Of a DNA stretch of 64,000 bases, positions 55,134-64,000 are shown piece by piece; position 1 is the stretch's first letter, and each line of letters starts with the position of its first letter. The stretch comes from an uncultured Granulosicoccus sp. Its GTDB lineage: Bacteria > Pseudomonadota > Gammaproteobacteria > Granulosicoccales > Granulosicoccaceae. A program made the translations under genes and the position numbers. Under the pieces are notes generated by a model that ran no database searches, was not told where the DNA came from, and was given only the letters and a program-made list of their open reading frames with translations. Where the stretch lies: assembly GCA_947499955.1 (NCBI GenBank), contig CANMQI010000014.1, positions 124,001-188,000 on the forward strand. Reading direction: 5' to 3'.

Positions 55134-56018
55134 ATGACTTATTGCGGCGTTGTATCCATCGCTGGCCGACCCAATGTCGGCAAGTCCACGCTGCTGAACC
55201 GGCTGATCGGACAGAAACTGAGTATCACGGCACACAAGCCGCAGACAACTCGACACAGTATTCTGGGTATCCAGACCAGCGGTGATCGTCAGGTCATCTA
55301 CGTGGACACCCCCGGTATCCACGTAACCGGTACGCATCAGCTCAACAGGGTGCTCAATCGCACCGCATCCACCTCCTTGCACGATGTCGATGTCATAATT
55401 CTGCTGGTACAGGCCATGGTCTGGAATGATGATGACAGGCGGGCTTTCGAGCTGGTCAGCAATGCCGGTGTGCCGTTCTTCATCGCGGTCAACAAGATCG
55501 ACACCGTGCGCCGCAAGGAGGACATGCTGCCGTTTCTGGCCAAGCTGCCCGATCACGAGCAGCTGCAAGGGGTGATGCTGATTTCCGCTCAGAAGAAGTC
55601 GGGACTCGATGCGCTGGTGCAGAGCGTCGGCAAGCATATCCCTGAAGGTCCCTGGCAGTATGGTGAGGATGAACTGACCGACCGTAGCTCGCGCTTTCTC
55701 GCGGCTGAGGCGGTACGGGAACAACTGACCCGGCTGCTCTCGGCAGAATTGCCCTATGCCTTGTCGGTGGAAATCGAGACCTTCGAGGAAAGCTCGGATC
55801 TGCTGCGCATCGGTGCTGTCATCTGGGTGGACAAGCCCAGCCAGAAGGGCATCGTCATCGGCAAGGGAGGCGCTCAGTTGAAAGAGGTGGGGTCGCGCGC
55901 CCGTGGCACGCTGGAGACCTTGTTCGGTACCAAGGTGTTCCTGCAATTGTGGGTGCGGGTCAAGGAAGGTTGGGCCGATGATGAACGCGCTCTTCGCAGT
56001 CTGGGGTATGACGATTAG
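55134..56018 (+). CDS. era: GTPase Era
   Basis: A small-subunit assembly GTPase that binds the 3' end of 16S rRNA. The 294-residue protein has G1 GRPNVGKST near residue 11, G3 DTPGIH near 60 and G4 NKID near 122, then a C-terminal KH domain with the GKGGAQLKEVGSRAR loop. The start follows rnc by 51 bp. All features match E. coli Era (301). Confidence 0.98.
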   Translation: MTYCGVVSIAGRPNVGKSTLLNRLIGQKLSITAHKPQTTRHSILGIQTSGDRQVIYVDTPGIHVTGTHQLNRVLNRTASTSLHDVDVIILLVQAMVWNDDDRRAFELVSNAGVPFFIAVNKIDTVRRKEDMLPFLAKLPDHEQLQGVMLISAQKKSGLDALVQSVGKHIPEGPWQYGEDELTDRSSRFLAAEAVREQLTRLLSAELPYALSVEIETFEESSDLLRIGAVIWVDKPSQKGIVIGKGGAQLKEVGSRARGTLETLFGTKVFLQLWVRVKEGWADDERALRSLGYDD

Positions 56019-56054
56019 CAAGCGTCTGCCTCGGCGCCATCAGGTGCTCTCGGC

Positions 56055-56900
56055 ATGATGGGCGATGAGAGCGTCAGTACCTCGCTGCAACCTGCCTACA
56101 TGCTGCATTACACCGAATGGCAGGAATCGAGCTACATCGTTGATGCCTTTACCCTGAGCCATGGCCGCATCAGCATGATGGCCAAGAGCGCTCGGGCCTC
56201 GCGTCCCCAGGTCAGAGCCCTGTATCAACCGTTTCGTCCTCTGCTGCTGTCCTGGGTAGGGCATAGCGATATGCGGACCCTGACGGGGATAGAGGAGGCC
56301 GGTTCGGCCGTGCAGCTGGCTGATGTGGAGCTGGCGTGTGGCTACTACATCAACGAGCTTGTCATGCGCCTGGTGGGCAAGGACCAGCCGCAGACCGAGG
56401 TCTTCGCCCATTATGTCGTGGCCCTGAGCGATCTGGGTGCGATTGGCGAACCCGGCCAGCCTGTGATGGAGGCGGTGCTGCGCACATTCGAGCTACAGTT
56501 GCTGGATGCGCTGGCAGTCCTGCCCGATCTGGCTCGCTGCACGCCGAACAGCTCACCGATTCAGGCCGATCGCGAATACCGTTACCACCCGGCCAACGCA
56601 ATTGCCATTGTCCAGAATCCGCGGCAGGATGCCGACCCGAGTCTGGGCATACAGAAGGAGAAGACTCGCATGGGAGAGGGCGATAGCCGGGACCCCTCAC
56701 TGCATGCCGATGGCATGACGCTGGATGAGGGCACCCTGGTCAGTGGTCGTACCTTGCTGGCCCTCTCGGCACTGGAACTGGATGACCCGGATGTCCTGCA
56801 GGAGGCGCGTGGTCTGATGCGGCGCATATTGCGCGTGCACCTCGGGGATCGGCCACTCCGAAGTCGCGAGTTGTTCGAATCCCTGGCCAGGCGTGACTGA
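56055..56900 (+). CDS. recO: DNA repair protein RecO
   Basis: RecO anneals single strands and, with RecR, loads RecA. An N-terminal OB fold (AYMLHYTEWQESSYIVDAFT then HGRISMMAKSARAS) and a C-terminal helical domain with YYINELVMRL are typical. At 281 residues it is about 40 longer than E. coli RecO (242), because of a polar insertion around residues 190-225. The start may be the second ATG (56058). Its last base is the first of the next gene's ATG. Confidence 0.93.
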   Translation: MMGDESVSTSLQPAYMLHYTEWQESSYIVDAFTLSHGRISMMAKSARASRPQVRALYQPFRPLLLSWVGHSDMRTLTGIEEAGSAVQLADVELACGYYINELVMRLVGKDQPQTEVFAHYVVALSDLGAIGEPGQPVMEAVLRTFELQLLDALAVLPDLARCTPNSSPIQADREYRYHPANAIAIVQNPRQDADPSLGIQKEKTRMGEGDSRDPSLHADGMTLDEGTLVSGRTLLALSALELDDPDVLQEARGLMRRILRVHLGDRPLRSRELFESLARRD

Positions 56901-58090
56901 TGAACGGAAGCCCTGCTGGCCAGCATCCCACCGCGGCCGGGACAGCGCCTGATCGCCTCTGGTTGGCGATTTCCGGTCATGGCCATGGCCACCTGGTCCA
57001 GGTCGTGCCTCTGATCAGCGCGCTGCGCACTCGTTATCCGGCCATGCTCCTGTGCGTCCAGTCATCCCTGCCTGCGAGCCTGCTGCGGCAGAGCTTCGGT
57101 GAGGATATGCTCATACACGATGAGGCAGTCGATTTCGGCATGGTGATGTCAGGGCCGATGACGGTACTGGCCGCGGACAGTCTGGCGGCCTACCAGCAAT
57201 TTCACGAAACCTGGCCAGAAATGCTTGCCAGGCAGGTTGCCCTGTTCGAGGACTTTCAACCAGACCTGGTCATTGCGGACATACCCTATCTGCCGCTGGC
57301 CGCGGCCAGGCTCTGCGGGGTGACGTCGGTTGCGGTGTGTTCTCTGAACTGGGCAGATATTCTCGAACATTACTGCTCTGGACTCCAGGGATCAGGCGAT
57401 ATCGTCCAGTCGATTCGTCGTCATTATGCCGAGGCCGATATCTTTCTGCGTCCTACCCCGGCGATGCCAATGGAGACTTTGGGTAACACCGCATCGATCG
57501 GCCCCCTGATCACTGTCGGTCAATCGAGGCGGGCCCAGCTGCAGCAAGCCTTGCAACTGCCAGAGAACGGACGAATCGTGCTGCTCACACTGGGCGGTAT
57601 TACCGGTCAGATTGATATCACGCAGTGGCCGGCGTTCGACAAGACGGTATTTCTGGTGCCGGATGCCTGGCTTGCCAATGCCTCTCCGCCAATCGATACA
57701 GAGCGGTTTCGCAGCATCGAATCGACAGCCTTGTCGTATGCCGATCTGTTTGCGAGTTGCGATGCCCTGGTAACGAAGCCGGGATACGGAGCCTTTGCCG
57801 GTGCCGGGTGTAGCGGGCTTCCGGTGCTGTTTGCCGAGCGGGGTGATTGGCCAGAGGAGCCTTGCCTGTTTTCCTGGCTGCAACGGGTCGGGCGGGCCGC
57901 ATCGATCGGCTGGGCGGAACTGGCAGATGGCAAGTTCGAACCGGCGTTGCGTGAGCTGTTGGCGCAGGCACCCAAACCGCCTGCCGAGGCCAATGGTGCC
58001 GCCATGGGGCTTGAGCTGATCGAGGCCTTGCTCGGGCAGTCAGTCCCGACAGACAAGCCTCTGAGTTCCGTGTCTGACGACAACCGCTAG
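56900..58090 (+). CDS. GT-B fold glycosyltransferase-like protein of unknown specificity
   Basis: A 396-residue protein with the shape of UDP-glycosyltransferases/MurG-like enzymes. The N-terminal domain has the glycine- and histidine-rich loop SGHGHGHLVQVVPLISAL near residue 26, a linker follows, and the C-terminal nucleotide-binding domain has LTLGGITG near 232 and the donor-site stretch KPGYGAFAGAGCSGLPVLF near 293-311. No signal peptide. The acceptor and donor cannot be told. It overlaps the recO stop by one base, in the place usually held by pdxJ in relatives, so it is co-transcribed with the rnc-era-recO series. Confidence 0.75.
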   Translation: MNGSPAGQHPTAAGTAPDRLWLAISGHGHGHLVQVVPLISALRTRYPAMLLCVQSSLPASLLRQSFGEDMLIHDEAVDFGMVMSGPMTVLAADSLAAYQQFHETWPEMLARQVALFEDFQPDLVIADIPYLPLAAARLCGVTSVAVCSLNWADILEHYCSGLQGSGDIVQSIRRHYAEADIFLRPTPAMPMETLGNTASIGPLITVGQSRRAQLQQALQLPENGRIVLLTLGGITGQIDITQWPAFDKTVFLVPDAWLANASPPIDTERFRSIESTALSYADLFASCDALVTKPGYGAFAGAGCSGLPVLFAERGDWPEEPCLFSWLQRVGRAASIGWAELADGKFEPALRELLAQAPKPPAEANGAAMGLELIEALLGQSVPTDKPLSSVSDDNR

Positions 58091-58150
58091 CGGGCTGAAT
58101 CGAGAGCGGTAAGCGGCGACCATTCCTTCGTGAGTTGCAAGACGTCTGTA

Positions 58151-59047
58151 TCAGGCTTGCAATATGAGGATCACGCTGCAGACAATGGCAGCCACGCCCA
58201 GCAGTTCCCTGGCAGTAATGCGCTCCTTGAAAAACAGTGTCGTCAACAGCAGGGTGAAGATGAACTCCACCTGCCCCAGTGATTTCACCAATGCCGGATT
58301 CTGGTAGGTCATGGCGGTAAACCAGCCTACCGAGCCGAGCGCGCTGGTCAGGCCGACAAAGCCTGCCAGTCCGAAGCGTTTGCCAATGGCGGCAAATTGC
58401 TCGGGTTCACGCAAGGCGGTATAGCACACGCAGATCAGCGATTGCACGCTGACCAGAAAGACCAGAGTCATGGCGGCACTGCTGAGCACGCTCTGCTCAA
58501 GGCTCAGACTGGCTTCACGAATCCACAGTGAGGTCAGTGCAAAGGCGGTGCCTGACAGTGTACCCAGCAGCACGGTGCGTGGCTCCCAACGCTGGTCGCC
58601 GGTGGGCATGCTGACGATATAGATGCCCAGAAATCCGATGGCGACAGCCAGCCAGCCAAACAGGGACAGCGGCATGCCAAAGAGAACCGTGCCGAATACG
58701 GCTGCCTGTACCGCTTCGGTTTTCGCCAGGCTGGTACCGACGGTGAAGTTGCGAAAACTGAACAGCCTGACCAGCAGTACCGTGGCAATGATCTGAGCCA
58801 CGGCAGCGGCCAGTGCAAACACGATGAACCGTCCATTGCTCAGTGCGGCGGCAACAACCTGGGGCAGCTCGGCGCCTGTGATATACAGGAGATAGATAAG
58901 CGCGAACGGCAGACCGAACACGTAGCGAATGAGCGTCGAGCTCATCGGTGTGACACTGCTGGTCAGCTGCTTCTGACCGGCGGTCCTGACAGCCTGCATC
59001 AGAGCGGCCAGAATGGTGAAGGCTATCCAGGAACTTGCGAGCGTCAT
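58151..59047 (-). CDS. EamA/DMT-superfamily transporter
   Basis: A 298-residue inner-membrane protein with about ten hydrophobic segments in two EamA halves. The second half ends with QVEFIFTLLLTTLFFKERITARELLG, the family hallmark of a charged pair before the last helices. Members move amino acids, nucleosides or other small metabolites; the substrate here is unknown. It diverges from the DUF455 gene, whose start lies 161 bp away. Confidence 0.88.
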   Translation of the reverse strand: MTLASSWIAFTILAALMQAVRTAGQKQLTSSVTPMSSTLIRYVFGLPFALIYLLYITGAELPQVVAAALSNGRFIVFALAAAVAQIIATVLLVRLFSFRNFTVGTSLAKTEAVQAAVFGTVLFGMPLSLFGWLAVAIGFLGIYIVSMPTGDQRWEPRTVLLGTLSGTAFALTSLWIREASLSLEQSVLSSAAMTLVFLVSVQSLICVCYTALREPEQFAAIGKRFGLAGFVGLTSALGSVGWFTAMTYQNPALVKSLGQVEFIFTLLLTTLFFKERITARELLGVAAIVCSVILILQA

Positions 59048-59207
59048 CAGGTATCAAGGCGGGGTATACCGGGAAAGTGCAGTATGGTACGTCAAAGGCG
59101 GTCAAGGCGCTGTCGTCTGCGCCGACCGAATCGAATCAGACTACCGGGGGAACCCTTTTGCAGATGATGGAAAGCATCGTGAGTCATGCCTGTTGCGAGG
59201 TCGTGGC

Positions 59208-60059
59208 ATGAATGCGTTGGATATCTTCAGTGAGACCGAAGCCGTTCTGTTGACGGCTGATCCGGTCGACAAGGCCAACGCCAGTATCGCGCTGTATCAG
59301 CACTGGCTGGCGCTGCCCGAGGCATTGAAGGATCAATCGCTGTCGATGCCCAGTGCGTCCAGCGTGCGAGTCATGCAGGCGCCTGGCAGGCCTGAACGGC
59401 CGCAGCTGGTCGATGCGCATCAATTGCCGCGGCGCGGACTGGGGTCGGCCGCTGGCCGGGCTGCGCTGGTGCATTCCTTGGCACATATCGAATTCAATGC
59501 CATCAACCTGGCACTGGATGCGGTCTATCGTTTTCGCGCCATGCCCACAGCCTACGTCACCGACTGGCTACGGGTCGCATCGGATGAGGGGGAGCATTTC
59601 CTGCTACTTCACCATCGACTGGCAGAGATGGATTCGCACTATGGCGCCATGGCGGCACACGATGGCCTGTGGGACATGGCCAGGCGTACGGATCATGATG
59701 TGCTGGTACGCATGGCGCTGGTGCCACGCATTCTGGAGGCGCGTGGTCTGGATGTGGCGCCGCCGATGATTGCCAAATTACAGCATCTGAAGGACGATGC
59801 CACCGCGGCAATCCTGCAGCGAATCTATACTGATGAAATCACGCACGTGGAAGTGGGTAATCGCTGGTTCCGCTTCCAGTGTGAGCAGCAGGCGCTCGAT
59901 GGCACCGAGGTCTTTCGGGATCTGCTGCGCGGTGAGAACAGTGCCTACCTCAGAAGCCCCTATAACCGTGAGGCCAGACTACAGGCTGGTTTCAATGAGC
60001 AGGAGCTGGCGCTGATCAAGGAGATGGAGCTGGAATACAAGGCAGCCCGGCAGGCGTGA
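59208..60059 (+). CDS. DUF455 family ferritin-like protein
   Basis: A 283-residue helical protein of the DUF455 family, which has a ferritin-like four-helix fold. The di-iron-type carboxylate/histidine motifs are visible: HIEFNAINLALD, DEGEHF and DEITHVEVGNRW. I chose the ATG at 59208, with GAGG 8 nt upstream; the frame is open to 59013, but the upstream part overlaps the divergent transporter gene and is not family-like. No physiological function is established. Its transcript converges with lpxH across a tandem repeat. Confidence 0.88.
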   Translation: MNALDIFSETEAVLLTADPVDKANASIALYQHWLALPEALKDQSLSMPSASSVRVMQAPGRPERPQLVDAHQLPRRGLGSAAGRAALVHSLAHIEFNAINLALDAVYRFRAMPTAYVTDWLRVASDEGEHFLLLHHRLAEMDSHYGAMAAHDGLWDMARRTDHDVLVRMALVPRILEARGLDVAPPMIAKLQHLKDDATAAILQRIYTDEITHVEVGNRWFRFQCEQQALDGTEVFRDLLRGENSAYLRSPYNREARLQAGFNEQELALIKEMELEYKAARQA

Positions 60060-60126
60060 ATCAGCGCTGCGCCTTCATCGAACTGCCACCGTCAGGGCCT
60101 GGTCAGTCAATCGGAGCTTGAGGTTT

Positions 60127-60210
60127 GGAACTCGAAGTTCGGAACTCGAGATTCGGAACTCGAGATTCGGAACTCGAGATTCGGAACTCGAGATTCGGAA
60201 TTCGAGGTCA
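60127..60210. repeat. 14-bp tandem repeat, five full copies plus a diverged one
   Basis: Units GGAACTCGARRTTC start at 60127, 60141, 60155, 60169 and 60183, with a diverged sixth (GGAATTCGAGGTCA) at 60197. Each unit holds a CTCGAR core, and four of them a CTCGAG palindrome. It lies between the ends of the DUF455 and lpxH genes. Confidence 0.93.
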
Positions 60211-60236
60211 TGCTCGCCTTGTATCCCGATCAACCA

Positions 60237-61043
60237 CTAGCGAAAGGTCTTGAGCTGTAAGCCTGACCCATCCCATTCGACATACTGGGCATACTCGGGA
60301 TGCCAGTCACCGACAACCAGCCGTTGTTGTCCGGCTGCTGGTCCTGTATGCACTGCCGGTCGATGTGTATGGCCATGAATCAGTGTCTGACAGCCCGTCG
60401 CCTGCAAACGGTGGGCGACAGTGTCAGGGTTGACGTCCATGATCACTGCCGACTTGCCGACACTGGCATCTTGACTGGCCGCTCGCAGTGCTTCTGCATG
60501 ATGGCGGCGTTCATCGATGCTCTTGGCCAGGAACTGTTTCTGCCAGCGAGGCTCCCGGACATTGCGTCGGAAGCGCTGATAATCGGTGTCACCGGTACAC
60601 AAGGTATCGCCATGCATGAGAAGCACGGGTTCGCCACCCAGCGAAATGATCAGTTCATCGTCGGTGATCAGAGTGACACCGGCAGCTTCTGCAAACGCCG
60701 GCCCCAGCAGAAAATCGCGATTACCGAGCATGACCGAGACAGAGCACCCGGAGTCCTTCACGGCACGCAGCGCCGCCAGGGTAGGTTCATACAGAGGAAG
60801 GCCGGCATCATCGCCGAGCCAGTATTCGAACAGGTCGCCCAGGATATACAGGTGCTGTTTGCCATGCGCCTGTTGCAGAAAACGCAGGGCAAGTTCTGCC
60901 GTGCGATGCGATTCGGGGTTGGAATGTTCGTCCGAACTGTCAGTCAGGCCCGGGTCGGCGAAGGTGCCGACACCCGAGGTCTGACCTGAATCCGGTTCCG
61001 GATCCAGGTGCAGGTCGGCAATGAAGAGATGGCTGCCGGTCAT
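60237..61043 (-). CDS. lpxH: UDP-2,3-diacylglucosamine diphosphatase LpxH
   Basis: Hydrolyses UDP-2,3-diacylglucosamine to lipid X in lipid A synthesis, at the cytoplasmic face of the inner membrane. The calcineurin-like metal residues are present: D10 and H12 in IADLHLD, D70 in YILGDLFEYW, GNRDFLLG and HGHTHRPAVH. Between residues 14 and 46 there are about 25 extra, polar residues compared with E. coli LpxH, giving 268 residues instead of 240. The active-site set is intact, so the enzyme should be functional. Confidence 0.94.
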   Translation of the reverse strand: MTGSHLFIADLHLDPEPDSGQTSGVGTFADPGLTDSSDEHSNPESHRTAELALRFLQQAHGKQHLYILGDLFEYWLGDDAGLPLYEPTLAALRAVKDSGCSVSVMLGNRDFLLGPAFAEAAGVTLITDDELIISLGGEPVLLMHGDTLCTGDTDYQRFRRNVREPRWQKQFLAKSIDERRHHAEALRAASQDASVGKSAVIMDVNPDTVAHRLQATGCQTLIHGHTHRPAVHTGPAAGQQRLVVGDWHPEYAQYVEWDGSGLQLKTFR

Positions 61044-61073
61044 CGGGTGACGCTCAGTTCCTGTGATTGCCTG

Positions 61074-61574
61074 TCAACTTTCGGCGATGGTGATGGATTC
61101 GATCACCACAGCTTCGGTGGGTACATCCTGATGATGGCCGTTGGAGCCGGTCGATACGCTGGCAATGCTTGCCACGGTGTCCATGCCTTCTACCGTCTTG
61201 CCGAAAACGCAGTAGCCATAGCCGGCCTGTGTCTCGTCACGAAAGTTCAGGAAGTCATTGTCAGTCAGATTGATGAAGAACTGCGAGCTGGCTGAGTGAG
61301 GATCAGGCGTGCGCGCCATGGCAATGGTGCCTTTGTCGTTCTTCAGACCATTGGCGGCTTCGTTGCGGATGTTCTCGCCGGTAGGTTTCTGATCCATGTC
61401 GGCTGTGAAGCCGCCACCCTGGATCATGAAGTTGGGGATGACACGGTGGAAGATGGTGGACGCGTAGTGCCCTTCATCAGCATAACGCTTGAAGTTTGCA
61501 CAGGTCTCTGGTGCTGCTTCTGTGTCGAGTTCGAGCACGATGGTGCCCTTGTTGGTATTGATGGTCGCTTTCAT
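61074..61574 (-). CDS. ppiB: Cytoplasmic peptidyl-prolyl cis-trans isomerase B (cyclophilin)
   Basis: A 166-residue cyclophilin without a signal peptide (MKATINTNKGTIVLELD), the size and start of E. coli Ppi[33 protein letters not shown] and GYCVFGKTVEGMD carry the active-site Arg, Phe and Gln residues. It lies 30 bp upstream of lpxH on the same strand; ppiB next to lpxH is a conserved arrangement. Confidence 0.97.
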   Translation of the reverse strand: MKATINTNKGTIVLELDTEAAPETCANFKRYADEGHYASTIFHRVIPNFMIQGGGFTADMDQKPTGENIRNEAANGLKNDKGTIAMARTPDPHSASSQFFINLTDNDFLNFRDETQAGYGYCVFGKTVEGMDTVASIASVSTGSNGHHQDVPTEAVVIESITIAES

Positions 61575-61867
61575 GTAAGTTGCCGGAGCTTTTCTGATGT
61601 CAAAATGTGAAGTGTAACAGTCTGATCCCTAGCCTGTAGTCTGCAGGGCTCGCTTGCAAGAGCGTAGGCTTGAGTCAACGCAAGAGCCGAGAGGCCTGTG
61701 TGAGCCTGCTCGGACACGGTGCGTGCTGCGCCTACTGCAGATCAGTTGCTTGTCAGTCTGTATGGGGTGTGTGCGCAGAGCCGGCTGACTTGTGCCGAGG
61801 GAGGTACCTGGAGCAGTCGCAGGGACAGGCCTTTGTCGTTATACGGGCAGTCCATTTGCCATGGCGC
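61575..61867. other. Intergenic stretch between the two cyclophilin genes
   Basis: Both neighbours are on the minus strand, so the ppiB promoter should be here. A plus-strand open frame begins at 61670 but runs antisense into the ppiA gene and is not family-like. I see no RNA gene, repeat or clear terminator. Confidence 0.4.
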
Positions 61868-62662
61868 TCAATTCTGCTCTACGGCTTGCTCTGCCTTGAC
61901 GCCAGTCTGCTTGTCGGTCGCAATCACGGGCAGATTGCCCTCGGACGACTTTGCCGAGGCGCTGGTCGGGCTGTTGCCGTTTTCCAGCTGGCCACTGCTG
62001 CTGGCAGGGACTGGCTCGTAACGTGTGGCGGACAGGATGACGACCGGCTCGACGGGTACATCCCGGCTGAAAGGGCCGCCAGGTCCGGTGCGGGTTCGTG
62101 AAATGGCATCCACGATATCCTTGCCTTGGATGACTCGTCCGAAGACCGCGTAGCCCCAGCCGCGCTGGGTGGTACCGGTGTGATCCAGATTGCGATTGTC
62201 TTCACTGTTGATGAAGAACTGTGACGTGGCGGAATGCGGCGCCGTCGTACGCGCCATGGCAATCGTGTAACGGTTGTTGCGCAGGCCGTTGTAGGCTTCA
62301 TTGCTGATGGGGGGGCGCGTCGACTTCTTCTGGTACTTCTGATTGAATCCGCCGCCCTGAATCATGAAGCCTTCGATGACCCGATGGAAAAGTGTCTTGT
62401 CGTAGAACCCGCTGTCGACGTAGTCAAGAAAATTGCGCACACTCTGTGGGGCACGTTGCTCATCCAGTTCCAGCACGATATCGCCGAGGCTGGTGCTGAG
62501 CTGCACCCTGGGATCGGCTGCATGGGCTGCCGGCGCCAGTAAGGCTGCAAGCAACACGGCCGATAGACCGGGTAGCGCGAATCGCTGCCGCACAGCAGGG
62601 CTGAACAGTTCAGCGATCACTGATACGACGACGCTTTTGAATGGCATGCGAGTTCCTGTCAT
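61868..62662 (-). CDS. ppiA: Exported peptidyl-prolyl cis-trans isomerase A-like cyclophilin
   Basis: A 264-residue cyclophilin with a signal peptide (hydrophobic stretch about 30-46, ending AHA-AD), so periplasmic. [31 protein letters not shown] and [13 protein letters not shown] hold the active-site residues. After the cyclophilin domain (to about 212) it has a Ser/Glu-rich tail of about 50 residues not found in E. coli PpiA. The ATG at 62647 ([10 protein letters not shown]) is an alternative start. It diverges from cysS. Two paralogous cyclophilins side by side probably arose by duplication with change of compartment. Confidence 0.92.
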   Translation of the reverse strand: MTGTRMPFKSVVVSVIAELFSPAVRQRFALPGLSAVLLAALLAPAAHAADPRVQLSTSLGDIVLELDEQRAPQSVRNFLDYVDSGFYDKTLFHRVIEGFMIQGGGFNQKYQKKSTRPPISNEAYNGLRNNRYTIAMARTTAPHSATSQFFINSEDNRNLDHTGTTQRGWGYAVFGRVIQGKDIVDAISRTRTGPGGPFSRDVPVEPVVILSATRYEPVPASSSGQLENGNSPTSASAKSSEGNLPVIATDKQTGVKAEQAVEQN

Positions 62663-62786
62663 GTGGGTATATTCCTGACGGGCATGATTTTAACGGCATT
62701 TGTAGCCTTACTCCTGCCAGTAACCATCGGGTAATCTGATAGGCTTCCGCCAGATAACCTCCATTTACCCGTACTACCCCACAAAA

Positions 62787-64000
62787 ATGCTGCAAATCTA
62801 TAACACGCTGAACCGTCGCAAGGAACCCTTTGAGCCGCTGAAAGCCGGTCATGTAGGCCTTTATGTGTGCGGAGTCACGGTTTATGACGAGTGCCACGTG
62901 GGGCATGGGCGCGTCATGATTGTTTACGATGTGTTGTATCGCCATCTGCAAGCAGCAGGTTATTTGGTCAACTATGTGCGTAACATCACAGATGTAGATG
63001 ACAAGATCATCAAGCGTGCAGCCGAGAATAACGTGTCTCCCTCGGACTTGTCGCAGCGCTACATCGATGAAATGCATGCGGATGAGCGCGCGCTGAATGT
63101 GCTGCCCCCGACGCATGAGCCGCGTGCGACCGAATCCATCAAGAGCATGGTGCGCATCATCGGTCGCTTGATCGACTCCGGGCATGCCTACGCTGCGGAC
63201 AACGGCGATGTCTTTTATTCAGTGAAGTCCTTTGCCGAGTACGGCAAGCTTTCTGGTCGCAAGATTGACGAATTGCGTGCGGGAGAGCGCGTGGCCGTTG
63301 ATGAATACAAGCGCGACCCTCTGGATTTCGTGTTGTGGAAAGCCTCCAAGCCCGATGAGCCCAGCTGGCCATCACCTTGGGGAGACGGTCGGCCTGGCTG
63401 GCACATCGAATGCTCCGCCATGTCCATGGATCTGCTGGGCGAGGAGTTCGACATTCACGGTGGTGGCGCTGATCTGCAGTTCCCGCATCATGAGAACGAG
63501 ATTGCGCAGAGTGAGGCACTAACCGGTGGCCGGTTTGCGCGTTACTGGATGCACAACGGCCTGGTGCGCATCGGTGACGAGAAGATGTCCAAGTCGCTGA
63601 ACAACTTCCTGACCATTCGCGATGTCCTGGCACAGTATTCGGGCGAAGAGATTCGTACGTTCATCATCGGTAGCCACTATCGCAGCCCGCTCAACTACAC
63701 CAGTGAGGCTCTGCTGGCAGCCAGAACCGCCTTGCGCCGCTTCTATACGGCCCTCAGGGGGCGACCGGTACAACGCGCTGCGCTGGCAGACGCCCATGCG
63801 GTCGATCCGGCCCTGCTTGATGCAGGCTATGTGGAGCGGTTCAATGCTGCCATGGATGACGACTTGAACACCCCTGAAGCTCTGGCGGTATTGCACGAGC
63901 TGGCCAATACCCTGAACAAGGAAGCGCAACTCGATAGCGAGCGCTCGATTCGGTTGGCATCGACACTGGTCTGCCTGGGCGGACGTCTGGGAATCCTGGA
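62787..64000 (+). CDS. cysS: Cysteinyl-tRNA synthetase (3' end outside window)
   Basis: Charges tRNA-Cys. Translation from ATG 62787 gives [18 protein letters not shown] with zinc Cys28 in YVCGVTVYD, the HIGH-type motif as HVGH (37-40), [10 protein letters not shown] and [14 protein letters not shown] for zinc and cysteine binding, and KMSKS at 266-270. About 404 of roughly 460 residues are in the window, with no stop. It is divergent from the cyclophilin gene, as in E. coli (ppiB-cysS). Confidence 0.97.
   Translation, partial: MLQIYNTLNRRKEPFEPLKAGHVGLYVCGVTVYDECHVGHGRVMIVYDVLYRHLQAAGYLVNYVRNITDVDDKIIKRAAENNVSPSDLSQRYIDEMHADERALNVLPPTHEPRATESIKSMVRIIGRLIDSGHAYAADNGDVFYSVKSFAEYGKLSGRKIDELRAGERVAVDEYKRDPLDFVLWKASKPDEPSWPSPWGDGRPGWHIECSAMSMDLLGEEFDIHGGGADLQFPHHENEIAQSEALTGGRFARYWMHNGLVRIGDEKMSKSLNNFLTIRDVLAQYSGEEIRTFIIGSHYRSPLNYTSEALLAARTALRRFYTALRGRPVQRAALADAHAVDPALLDAGYVERFNAAMDDDLNTPEALAVLHELANTLNKEAQLDSERSIRLASTLVCLGGRLGIL

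Noticed and set aside
61670..62101. A 143-codon plus-strand open frame
   Set aside because: Its second half is antisense to the ppiA-like cyclophilin gene, and it has no family features.

Overview
The window is a gene-dense piece of a gammaproteobacterial chromosome. Hallmarks of that class are cmoA/cmoB, tamA/tamB, truD, orn, an AlgU/RpoE-type sigma factor with rseA-rseB-rseC-mucD, lepA-lepB-rnc-era-recO, and a PhoB/PhoR-controlled pst operon with long Pseudomonas-type PstC and PstA. I cannot name the genus from sequence alone. No phage, insertion sequence, CRISPR array or plasmid gene was seen.

Layout. 1-16.2 kb, all minus strand: the start of a UDP-glucose dehydrogenase gene (cut by the window edge); a group aroG-cmoA-cmoB-unknown-mnmD in which three genes act on tRNA wobble uridine 34; RNase D; tamB and tamA (outer-membrane assembly); wecC and wecB (UDP-ManNAcA synthesis); glpE. 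16.2-20.3 kb: truD, djlA, moaB (minus), rluB, a DUF1820 gene and tRNA-Ser(GGA). 20.7-29.8 kb is the most accessory-like part: a 1722-residue DUF1800 protein with four duplicated modules and PKD domains, its Tat-exported DUF1501 partner, a glutathione S-transferase homologue, and a trypsin-like protease fused to a lipoprotein-like tail.

29.8-37.7 kb, minus strand: phoB-phoR-pstS-pstC-pstA-pstB-phoU, with a Pho box before pstS and two strong hairpins between pstS and pstC. 37.8-41.0 kb: 4.5S SRP RNA, dnaX, ybaB, recR. 41.0-43.3 kb is a 2.3-kb stretch without a credible gene. It holds four diverged copies of a roughly 200-bp unit. Each unit carries a perfectly inverted pair of consensus DnaA boxes, a TAACGG core at a fixed distance and a further DnaA-like box near +200. 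A 22-copy 7-bp tandem repeat lies between the first two units. This is the most unusual structure in the window and could be a replication origin or a DnaA-titrating locus.

43.3-64 kb: orn, rsgA, an RhdA-type rhodanese, then a long plus-strand run rpoE-rseA-rseB-rseC-mucD-glutaredoxin-like-lepA-lepB-DUF4845-rnc-era-recO-glycosyltransferase, linking envelope stress, protein export and RNA processing. After it come an EamA transporter, a DUF455 ferritin-like protein, lpxH, two cyclophilins and the start of cysS (cut by the window edge). Three separate tandem repeats (38 bp x3, 7 bp x22, 14 bp x5) all lie between convergent genes.
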